Below, one piece after another: positions 39,680-47,889 of a stretch of 55,927 nucleotides of DNA. The stretch comes from a virus, in the IMG/VR virus record IMGVR_UViG_3300013093_000056, positions 1-55,927 of that record; one strand, written 5' to 3'. The stretch's first letter is position 1. The number at the start of each line of letters is the position of its first letter. A model generated the notes under the pieces. It saw only the letters and a program-made list of their open reading frames with translations. It searched no databases and was not told the origin of the DNA. Position numbers and translations under genes: made by a program.

Positions 39680-42600
39680 ATGTCACTGATTTTATACAGT
39701 CAACAATTAGTAGCCAATGGAACTGCTAATTCGTTCTCACTTAGCAATACTGTTACTACAGCAAACAGCATTATTGTTAGCGTTAATGGCCTTGTACAGG
39801 TGCCAGGTGTCGATTATTACATTACTAATAACAATACCTTAAATTTAAATTATAGTCCACAAATAAACGAAAATATAGAAATAAGATACATCACAACAGA
39901 CAATGTTGGGTATCAAGGTTCTGCAGGTGCTAACGGATATTCAGGCTCAACTGGATACTTTGGATCACAAGGTTATTTTGGATCATTAGGCTATTTTGGT
40001 TCTCAGGGTTACTTTGGTTCTACTGGTTACCAAGGTTCTCAAGGTGCTCCTGGTGGAGCGCAGGGTTATACAGGTAGCTTTGGTTATACTGGTTCTATAG
40101 GTTTTACTGGTTCACAAGGTGTCCAAGGACCTGTAGGTCGTCCTTCTGGATCCGATAGATTCATTGGTAATGGTACAAATAACACATTTACATTAGGCAC
40201 ATATACATCTGATCCTAATTACATTTTTGTATTTACTAACGGTATTCAAGAAACACCAAATATAGACTATACCGTTGATGGGTACAACATTTATTTCACA
40301 ACACCTCCAAATGCAGGTGCAGAAGTTGAAGTAAGATATTTTAATACAACCATAGGTCCTGTTGGATTCCAAGGATCGACTGGTGTTCAAGGATCTGTTG
40401 GTTATAAAGGTTCTCTTGGTTCTACAGGTTACCTAGGATCATTGGGTTATTTTGGTTCTACTGGTTACATTGGTTCTGCTGGTTATCAAGGTTCTGCTGG
40501 TACACCTGGTGGTCCTCAAGGTTATACAGGTTCTTATGGATATACTGGTTCACAAGGTGCAGGCTATGTAGGTTCAAGAGGCTATGCTGGTGTTCCTTAT
40601 AAGAACGACATGTATATGGGTAATGGTAGCAATACCCAATTTACTCTTTCAGACATTACTCCTGATCCATTAAACATTCTAGTAACCATTAATGGTCTTA
40701 CACAGATTCCTGGAGTAGACTATACTATTCCTGATGGAATCACTCTTACATTTTCAACTGCTCCATTAATTAATGAAGACATCGAAGTAAGATATTTTGG
40801 TGTTACGATTGGTGGAACTGGTTATTTTGGATCTGTAGGTTATCGTGGATCTCTTGGTGTTACAGGTTACAGAGGTTCTACAGGTGAAACAGGTTACATA
40901 GGTTCTAAGGGTGATCAAGGTTATACAGGTTCTTTTGGTTACACTGGATCTTTTGGTTATACTGGTTCGTTTGGTAATACAGGCTTTGTTGGATCAAAGG
41001 GCGACACAGGTTACTTAGGATCATTTGGTTATACTGGTAGCTTTGGTTACACTGGTTCTTTTGGTAACACAGGTTTTGTTGGTTCTAAAGGTGACACTGG
41101 TTTCACTGGTTCTGTTGGTCCTACTGGTGCGTTTGGTGGTCAAGCATTCTATTATAACTTTAATGCTAACACAGATAGTTCAGAACCTAGTACTGGTAGA
41201 GCAAAATTAAGTAACACTAACGTAACTCTTGCAACACATCTTTACATCAGTGAATTTGATTCTCTTGGTGATGACAACTATCAATTTTTGACTACTGTTG
41301 ATGCTTCTACTTCTGCAATTAAAGGTCACGTACAGATTACAGAAGTTGCTAACGTAAATCATTTTGCGTTCTTTAGTATCGTAGGTAACCATACATTTAA
41401 TACTGATTGGTTTGACATTAATGTTTCCTATGTGTCTGGTCCTGCAACTTCATTCAACAACAATTCAAATGTTGTTTTCACATTTGCTGTTACAGGTGAT
41501 AGAGGTGATACAGGTTACACAGGTTCAAGAGGTGATCTAGGATACTCAGGCTCTCAAGGTTATCTTGGTTCATTTGGTTATACAGGTAGCTTTGGATATA
41601 CAGGTTCTTTTGGTAACACAGGCTATACTGGCTCGTTTGGTTACACAGGTTCATTTGGTTATACAGGATCACAAGGTATAACAGGCTACTCTGGATCTCA
41701 AGGTGATCAGGGTGTTCAAGGTATAAGAGGTGATACAGGTCCTACAGGGTATACTGGTTCCAAAGGTGATTTAGGATATACTGGTTCACAAGGTTACTTT
41801 GGATCGTTTGGTTACACAGGTTCGTTTGGTTACACAGGTAGCTTTGGTAACACAGGCTACACAGGATCGTTTGGTGCAACAGGATATGTTGGATCGTTTG
41901 GTTATACTGGATCGTTTGGATATACAGGCTCACAAGGTGTAACAGGTTACACAGGTTCTTCTGGATTTACAGGATCGCAAGGTAATGCTGGTTTCTTAGG
42001 ATCATTTGGTTACACAGGTAGCTATGGTGATACTGGTTTCACAGGTTCGCAAGGTGTTGCAGGATATCTTGGATCGTTTGGTTATACTGGTTCATTTGGT
42101 GCAACCGGATATACTGGTTCACAAGGTATTCAAGGTGACGTAGGTAACATTGGTCCTATTGGTTTCACTGGTTCACAAGGTGTAGGATACTCTGGTTCAA
42201 AGGGTGATACTGGTTATCTTGGATCGTATGGTTTTACAGGATCACAAGGAACAGGCTATACAGGTTCAGCAGGTTTTGCTGGTTCCCAGGGTCCTTCTGG
42301 TCCTTATGGTGACAGAGGTTTCACTGGTTCTCAAGGTGATGTGGGATACGTTGGTTCACAGGGAGACATAGGTTTCACTGGTTCTCAAGGTATTATCGGT
42401 TACACCGGTTCGTTTGGTAGTTTAGGTTACACAGGTTCTATTGGTTATTCTGGTTCACAAGGTATTATTGGCTATACTGGATCTTATGGTAATCTAGGTT
42501 ATTCAGGTTCAATAGGTTATACTGGTTCACAAGGTGTAGGATACACAGGTTCTCAAGGTAATGATGGTCAACCTGGTTCATTTGGTGGTACAGTTTTCCT

Positions 42601-44665
42601 TTACTACTATGATGCAAATACAACTGCTGATAATCCAGGTACAGGTACAGTAAGATTCAGTAACACATATCTTGCTAATGCAACATTGTTATACATTAAC
42701 AAGAATGCGTTGGATTACACATATGTGTTCAATACGTTGTTGATTGTAGATAGTTCGACTTCTGGTATTAAAGGTCACTTTAAGATCCAGTCAACTACAA
42801 ACACTCAAAACTATGTCACGTTCATGATTATTGATAATCTGACTGATAATGGTTCTTATGCTACAATTCCTATTTCATATTTGTCTGGTGATCATGGTAC
42901 TGCTACAACAATAACCAACGGTACTATTTCATCGATGACTTTTGCAAGAACTGGTGATGCAGGTCCTGCAGGTTATGCTGGTTCTATTGGTAGTGCTGGT
43001 CCAACTGGTTCTGGTTATGATGGATCAAGAGGTTTCACTGGTTCTGTAGGTTACTTTGGATCTGTAGGTTATGTAGGATCTAATGGAGATCTAGGTTACA
43101 CAGGATCAATAGGATTTACTGGATCATATGGTGATACCGGTTATACAGGTTCTACTGGTGATTTAGGTTATACAGGTTCAACTGGTGCTGGGTATGTTGG
43201 TTCTCAAGGAACAACTGGCTATACAGGATCAACAGGTGATCTTGGTTACACAGGCTCTACAGGTGCTGGTTACGTTGGATCTAAAGGTGATCAAGGCGAT
43301 CTTGGTTACACTGGTTCAACAGGTGCAGGTTATGTAGGATCTCAAGGTGACACAGGATTCGTAGGATCTACTGGTAATCAAGGTTATACTGGTTCAAGAG
43401 GATTTGGTTATACAGGTTCTTCTGGTACTCAAGGTGATAAGGGTGACACTGGTTATGCTGGATCTATTGGTTCACAAGGATATGCTGGTTCTGTAGGTGC
43501 TGTTGGTTATGCAGGATCTACAGGTACTGCTGCAGGGGTATATGTAGTTTCTAATATCAATTCTGTTGTGACAGGAGCTGCTATCAGTGTTTCATTCTCC
43601 TCTAACTCAACTTATCCAAATATCTTTACACTTTCTCAAGTTCCTACTTTTGCATTCACATCAGACAACAGATATTGGGTATACAACACAAGTGCAACAA
43701 AAAATGCTTTCCAGGCATATTATGGTCCAGGAAACACAAACAATGTTCCTATTACTAGTGATGTATATCTTGCATTTGAACTTTCAAATGGAGCTTTAAT
43801 TAATATTCAATCTGGTGACTTTATTAGTTTCAGTGGTGGTTCTAACACATATAACATTCCTAATCTTCCTTCAATCTCTGGTCAGAGCAACACATTTACA
43901 GTTGTTAATACAGATCTTGCTGCTTGGATATTCACAACCCAAAACTTGACAATCAACTATGGATTGTCGTACACAAGATTAGGAACCACACAACAAATGT
44001 CTGGTTCTACAACAACATTGTTTAATACTCAACCAACAATGTTCAACGTTGCAAGTATTTCAGGTAGCTATGCATCTCCTGTTCCTTATTGGAATCTTGG
44101 TGGTACATTTAACTGGAGCTTGAGTGGTATTACTGGATCAATTACATCAAGTACTGCAACTTATACTTACAATGGTAATGGTCACGTAAATGCACTTTCA
44201 ACAGGAACAAGCACATCAGGAACAGGACCATATGTTTCTGATACTACACAAACTATTACATTAAGCTATACACCATCTGGTAATGGTCTAAATCCAAATA
44301 CAAATACAACTTCTGCAACAAGAACAGCAACTATTGCAGCAGCTTCTAAGTATTATCCAGCATTTTACATTATTAACTCTTCAAGTTCAGCACCTTCATT
44401 TGACCCTACATCATATAGTAGAATAACAAATACTACATTTGCTCCTGGTCAAACTGTTACTACTTCTGGAACTGCTTCAAACTATCTTTGGGTTGCAACA
44501 CCACAATCTGTTTCTTGGTCAAAGACTTGGACATTTACTGTAAGTGGATTTACTGCTACAGCAACTCCTGCTGTAACAACAACACAAACAATTTCTGGTG
44601 TTGCTTATGATGTGTTTGGATTTACTAACTATACATCTGCAACAGTTCTAACATCGGTCGCATAA
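39680..44665 (+). CDS. Giant collagen-like tail fibre protein (1661 aa)
   Basis: Alternates beta modules with collagen-like Gly-X-Y arrays of the type GYTGSQGYTGSFG. Three related N-terminal modules (about residues 1-75, 155-232, 310-377) share a GNGxxTxFxL ... VNGxxQxPxxDYT ... EVRYF pattern. Two further beta domains of about 120 residues (from GGQAFYYNFNAN and GGTVFLYYYDAN) interrupt the arrays. The last 370 residues are a Thr/Ser-rich beta region without repeats, probably the distal end. The arrays contain very little proline. Likely trimeric, forming a long fibre; receptor unknown. Divergent from the glycosyltransferase gene. Confidence 0.88.
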   Translation: MSLILYSQQLVANGTANSFSLSNTVTTANSIIVSVNGLVQVPGVDYYITNNNTLNLNYSPQINENIEIRYITTDNVGYQGSAGANGYSGSTGYFGSQGYFGSLGYFGSQGYFGSTGYQGSQGAPGGAQGYTGSFGYTGSIGFTGSQGVQGPVGRPSGSDRFIGNGTNNTFTLGTYTSDPNYIFVFTNGIQETPNIDYTVDGYNIYFTTPPNAGAEVEVRYFNTTIGPVGFQGSTGVQGSVGYKGSLGSTGYLGSLGYFGSTGYIGSAGYQGSAGTPGGPQGYTGSYGYTGSQGAGYVGSRGYAGVPYKNDMYMGNGSNTQFTLSDITPDPLNILVTINGLTQIPGVDYTIPDGITLTFSTAPLINEDIEVRYFGVTIGGTGYFGSVGYRGSLGVTGYRGSTGETGYIGSKGDQGYTGSFGYTGSFGYTGSFGNTGFVGSKGDTGYLGSFGYTGSFGYTGSFGNTGFVGSKGDTGFTGSVGPTGAFGGQAFYYNFNANTDSSEPSTGRAKLSNTNVTLATHLYISEFDSLGDDNYQFLTTVDASTSAIKGHVQITEVANVNHFAFFSIVGNHTFNTDWFDINVSYVSGPATSFNNNSNVVFTFAVTGDRGDTGYTGSRGDLGYSGSQGYLGSFGYTGSFGYTGSFGNTGYTGSFGYTGSFGYTGSQGITGYSGSQGDQGVQGIRGDTGPTGYTGSKGDLGYTGSQGYFGSFGYTGSFGYTGSFGNTGYTGSFGATGYVGSFGYTGSFGYTGSQGVTGYTGSSGFTGSQGNAGFLGSFGYTGSYGDTGFTGSQGVAGYLGSFGYTGSFGATGYTGSQGIQGDVGNIGPIGFTGSQGVGYSGSKGDTGYLGSYGFTGSQGTGYTGSAGFAGSQGPSGPYGDRGFTGSQGDVGYVGSQGDIGFTGSQGIIGYTGSFGSLGYTGSIGYSGSQGIIGYTGSYGNLGYSGSIGYTGSQGVGYTGSQGNDGQPGSFGGTVFLYYYDANTTADNPGTGTVRFSNTYLANATLLYINKNALDYTYVFNTLLIVDSSTSGIKGHFKIQSTTNTQNYVTFMIIDNLTDNGSYATIPISYLSGDHGTATTITNGTISSMTFARTGDAGPAGYAGSIGSAGPTGSGYDGSRGFTGSVGYFGSVGYVGSNGDLGYTGSIGFTGSYGDTGYTGSTGDLGYTGSTGAGYVGSQGTTGYTGSTGDLGYTGSTGAGYVGSKGDQGDLGYTGSTGAGYVGSQGDTGFVGSTGNQGYTGSRGFGYTGSSGTQGDKGDTGYAGSIGSQGYAGSVGAVGYAGSTGTAAGVYVVSNINSVVTGAAISVSFSSNSTYPNIFTLSQVPTFAFTSDNRYWVYNTSATKNAFQAYYGPGNTNNVPITSDVYLAFELSNGALINIQSGDFISFSGGSNTYNIPNLPSISGQSNTFTVVNTDLAAWIFTTQNLTINYGLSYTRLGTTQQMSGSTTTLFNTQPTMFNVASISGSYASPVPYWNLGGTFNWSLSGITGSITSSTATYTYNGNGHVNALSTGTSTSGTGPYVSDTTQTITLSYTPSGNGLNPNTNTTSATRTATIAAASKYYPAFYIINSSSSAPSFDPTSYSRITNTTFAPGQTVTTSGTASNYLWVATPQSVSWSKTWTFTVSGFTATATPAVTTTQTISGVAYDVFGFTNYTSATVLTSVA

Positions 44666-44666
44666 C

Positions 44667-45074
44667 ATGTCAGCAATTGTACAATTTCCAACCCCAACAA
44701 CGTTCAGAAATCTTGCAGATCCTACACAATCGACAGATGGTGCAACAAAAAGTTATGTAGATTCTGCTATTAGTTCTGGAGCGGCTACTCCTAATTTAAC
44801 AATTTTAAGTATTTCGTCAGAATATGGAACTGTAAATACTTCTGTACATCTTACTGCTAACATCTACTTTGATGAGAGTTCAGGATTAAAAGTAAAAAGT
44901 GAAGGTTCCGGTAACGTATTCATTACCAATACTAAAGTAGCTAATGTTATTGTTCAAAATACTGCTCCTTCTGGAGTATATCCTGGACAACTATGGATGG
45001 ATTCTGATTATGGTATTTTAAGTGTAAATGTAGGAACAGATTATAGTAACGTAGTATGGATTGAAGTAGCATAA
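44667..45074 (+). CDS. Small tail fibre-associated protein (135 aa)
   Basis: SAIVQFPTPTTFRNLADPTQSTDGATKSYVDSAI resembles the ADPTxxTDAATKxYVD segment common in phage tail fibres. The C-terminal part has NTAPSGVYPGQLWMDSDYGILSV, a PxxPxxGxLWxD fibre motif also seen in the 874- and 1270-residue fibre proteins here. It is probably a fibre subunit or adaptor. It starts one base after the 1661-residue protein and overlaps the next gene by one base. Confidence 0.72.
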   Translation: MSAIVQFPTPTTFRNLADPTQSTDGATKSYVDSAISSGAATPNLTILSISSEYGTVNTSVHLTANIYFDESSGLKVKSEGSGNVFITNTKVANVIVQNTAPSGVYPGQLWMDSDYGILSVNVGTDYSNVVWIEVA

Positions 45075-45859
45075 TGTCATTAAGTTTTCCAAGTAATCCT
45101 CAAGTTAATGACACAACCATTACAGGTGGAAAAACCTGGACATGGGATGGCTCTCGTTGGAGACATACTTATCCTGTTGGTTACCAAGGTTCTGCAGGTA
45201 ATACAGGATATCAAGGATCTCAAGGTGTGACAGGTTATATGGGATCTGTTGGTTATATGGGATCGATGGGTTACACAGGATCAAAGGGTGACATAGGATA
45301 TTCTGGATCTCAGGGATATGGTTTTTATCCTTTAGCAGGTACGACAACTTATCCAACTGATAGTTCATATATTGGCTCTGGAATTTATTTTTATGTTCCA
45401 TCTTACAGTGCATTTGCTGTTGGAGATTTTGTTAATGTGTTTGATCAAACTAGTGGATCAACATATTTCATGTATGGAAAAATTACTGCTATCATTGATG
45501 CAGGAGGAATGGGATGGCAAGTAGATATACTTGTTAATTCTGTAGGTGGAACACCTGTCGGTGGTTCATCTTCTAGTTGGACAGTACAATTAACTGGTTC
45601 TGTAGGTTATACAGGATCAACAGGATATACCGGATCATATGGTTATACTGGTTCTTTTGGATACACAGGATCGTTTGGATATACAGGTTCAGCAGGAACT
45701 ACATTGTTGTCAGGTTTATCAGATGTTGTGATTCCAGAAGAAATAGGAAATAATTATATTTTGGCTTACAATGCATCCGATTATAAATACCACATAACAC
45801 CTATTTACGTTGCAGATACAACATTATCAAATACAGAAATTGACGGAGGAAGCTTCTAA
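45074..45859 (+). CDS. Collagen-like fibre protein (261 aa)
   Basis: The N-terminal module SLSFPSNPQVNDTTITGGKTWTWDGSRW is shared with the proteins at 50560 and 55300. Then a short collagen-like array (GYQGSAGNTGYQGSQG), a beta domain of about 100 residues (from YPLAGTTTYPTDSSYIGSGI) and a second array (GYTGSTGYTGSYGYTGSFG). The C-terminus is a small LLSGLSDVVI...EIDGGSF segment; the GGSF/GGTF ending recurs in the next protein. Likely a minor fibre subunit. Confidence 0.8.
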   Translation: MSLSFPSNPQVNDTTITGGKTWTWDGSRWRHTYPVGYQGSAGNTGYQGSQGVTGYMGSVGYMGSMGYTGSKGDIGYSGSQGYGFYPLAGTTTYPTDSSYIGSGIYFYVPSYSAFAVGDFVNVFDQTSGSTYFMYGKITAIIDAGGMGWQVDILVNSVGGTPVGGSSSSWTVQLTGSVGYTGSTGYTGSYGYTGSFGYTGSFGYTGSAGTTLLSGLSDVVIPEEIGNNYILAYNASDYKYHITPIYVADTTLSNTEIDGGSF

Positions 45860-47593
45860 ATGTCGAGCCCAAGTAATCTAATTCAAATTAAACGTTCCCA
45901 AACGGTAGGGACCCCAACCTCGCTAGCGAACGGTGAATTAGCTTTCTCCGCTTCGAGCAACACACTTTTCATTGGTAATTTTGGAACAGTAACTCCAATT
46001 GCTGGTGGTAGAAATCCTGGTGTACTTACTGCTAACCAAGCTTTGGTAGCAAATAGTACATATGGTCTTAACTTTATAAAGACTGCTAACCTTCAAGTTC
46101 AATCTATTACAGCCAATGGTGTTTCTTCACCTGGTGCTGGTTATCTAATTGCAGTAGATGCTGGTGGTAATACTTACTGGCAAAACCCTACAACTTTTGG
46201 TGTTGGTTCTCAGTATGTAACTAACACGGATTCGAGAGTTCTTTCTGGTAACCTAACATTCTCTGGAGCACTTACACAATTTACTGGAGCTAACGTCAAC
46301 ATTACTACTGGCGTTCTTTCTGGTAACGGTATGTATTTGACAGGCGTTAATGCACAGCAATTAAATGGTAATACATTCTCTGATGTTACCATCATTGTAA
46401 ATGCTGCATATGCAAATGCTGCTGCAAAAGCAGAAAATGCATTTTCAAATGCTGCCTCAAGAGCTGACAGTGCATATTCTAACGCAGTTGCAAAGTCTAT
46501 TTCTATTGCCCAAGGTTATGCTGATTCTGCATATTCAAATGCTGTTACAAAAGCAGTTGGTATTTCTGAAGCTTACACACAAGGCTATACTGTTCCTCTT
46601 GGTACACAGACATCTGGTGATTACGTAGCTGATATCTATGCAGGTTCTGGTATTAATGTTTCTACTGGAACTGGCGCAGGATCTACTCCTACTATTTCCA
46701 CTGTTCAGGATATTAATCCAACATCTAACGTATCTTTTGCAAACGTAGTTGCTGGTATTCTTACTTCATCAGGAAACACAGTACTAGGTACAACCTCTGC
46801 AGATAAAGTAACTGTTAATGGTTCAGTTGCATCTAATCTTGTTCCAGATGGTAATAATACACGCAACTTAGGTTCATCTGGTGATCAGTGGGCTTCATTA
46901 CATTCAGTACAGGTAGATGTCAATGGCGTAGCTATTACAGCTTCTGGCTCTAACATTAATGTTCAAGGAAGCCTGTCTGTTAATACATCACTATCTGCTA
47001 ATGCACTTGTTGTTGCACACAACTTGTCTGTTGGTGGTGATCTATATGTAACAGGCAATGTTGTTTCTGCAAACATATATGCAATTTCAGTATCAGATCC
47101 ATTAATTCATCTTGGTGCAAACAATACCACAGATTCTTTAGATCTTGGTTTCTATGCAAGCTACAATACTGGAACAACAACAAACTATGCTGGTTTGGTA
47201 AGAGATTCTTCTGACAAGGTATTCAAGCTATTTACTAACTTGACTACTGATCCAGAAGGTGCTGGTCCTATCTCGTTTGACAATTCAGACGAAGGAACAT
47301 TGAAAGCATTCTTGATTTCTGGTGCTTTGGTTTCAAACTCTCAGACACTTACTCTAACTGCAACATCATCAACTAACGTTAATATTATAGCGAATACTTT
47401 GCAATTGTCAACTGCTCTTAACTACCAATATGGTGGTACAGGATTCAGTTCATATGGTCAGGGTGATTTGCTAGTAGGTAATACTACTGGTGGTCAAGGA
47501 TTGAGCAAGTTGGGTCTTGGAACATCTGGTTATGTTCTAATGTCAGATGGAACAAACCTTGTTTATTCAACACTTGATGGTGGCACATTCTAA
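45860..47593 (+). CDS. Tail fibre protein with Mtd-N-like head (577 aa)
   Basis: The N-terminus LIQIKRSQTVGTPTSLANGELAFS followed by SNTLFIGNFGTV resembles the small tail-fibre attachment domain in which a Q(I/L)KR motif precedes a LxxGELAxxxxxxxLYxG motif. The remainder is a beta-rich shaft with ANxxVxG repeats, a coiled-coil/Ala-rich stretch (AYANAAAKAENAFSNAASRA), a DPLIHLGANNTTDSLDLGFYASY segment common in phage fibres, and a GGTF end. No collagen array. It starts immediately after the previous stop. Confidence 0.8.
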   Translation: MSSPSNLIQIKRSQTVGTPTSLANGELAFSASSNTLFIGNFGTVTPIAGGRNPGVLTANQALVANSTYGLNFIKTANLQVQSITANGVSSPGAGYLIAVDAGGNTYWQNPTTFGVGSQYVTNTDSRVLSGNLTFSGALTQFTGANVNITTGVLSGNGMYLTGVNAQQLNGNTFSDVTIIVNAAYANAAAKAENAFSNAASRADSAYSNAVAKSISIAQGYADSAYSNAVTKAVGISEAYTQGYTVPLGTQTSGDYVADIYAGSGINVSTGTGAGSTPTISTVQDINPTSNVSFANVVAGILTSSGNTVLGTTSADKVTVNGSVASNLVPDGNNTRNLGSSGDQWASLHSVQVDVNGVAITASGSNINVQGSLSVNTSLSANALVVAHNLSVGGDLYVTGNVVSANIYAISVSDPLIHLGANNTTDSLDLGFYASYNTGTTTNYAGLVRDSSDKVFKLFTNLTTDPEGAGPISFDNSDEGTLKAFLISGALVSNSQTLTLTATSSTNVNIIANTLQLSTALNYQYGGTGFSSYGQGDLLVGNTTGGQGLSKLGLGTSGYVLMSDGTNLVYSTLDGGTF

Positions 47594-47628
47594 TAAAATT
47601 ACATTAAAATTGTGAAGGATTTTTTGTT

Positions 47629-47844
47629 ATGAATAATGAAATTTTTAATATCTACATTGACAAGTTAACAACAATGGTATCTGAGCTGACTAAGACAAGT
47701 ATTCTTCAGTCAGCTCAGATTTCTTATTATGAGAAGAATTTTCCTTTGCTAAATAATAAGATTGATGAACTTCAAAAAAGATTAGACGAAGCTTTAAATA
47801 AAGCAGAAACTAAGCAAAAAAAAGTTGATCTTACTAATTTATAA
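47629..47844 (+). CDS. Small coiled-coil protein (71 aa)
   Basis: Almost entirely helical, with heptad patterns (FNIYIDKLTTMVSELTKTSIL and LLNNKIDELQKRLDEALNKAE), flanked on both sides by fibre genes. An AAGGA ribosome site lies 10 bases upstream. Possibly a fibre assembly chaperone or hinge oligomeriser, by position only. Confidence 0.65.
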   Translation: MNNEIFNIYIDKLTTMVSELTKTSILQSAQISYYEKNFPLLNNKIDELQKRLDEALNKAETKQKKVDLTNL

Positions 47845-47859
47845 AAAGTATTGTTGTCA

Positions 47860-47871
47860 CAGTATATACTG
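47860..47871. repeat. 12-bp perfect palindrome CAGTATATACTG
   Basis: Exact palindrome in the 45-base gap before the 874-residue fibre gene. It could be a regulator site or chance in AT-rich DNA. Confidence 0.3.
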
Positions 47872-47889
47872 ACTTGAGAGACATGCCAC

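Noticed and set aside
41490-41933. Minus-strand open frames within the collagen-like gene
   Set aside because: They are mirror products of the Gly-X-Y repeats (low-complexity Leu/Tyr/Asn/Gln) with no ribosome sites.
47860-47871. 12-bp palindrome as an operator for the 874-residue fibre gene
   Set aside because: A single AT-rich palindrome with no second copy or regulator in view is too weak; listed as a repeat only.
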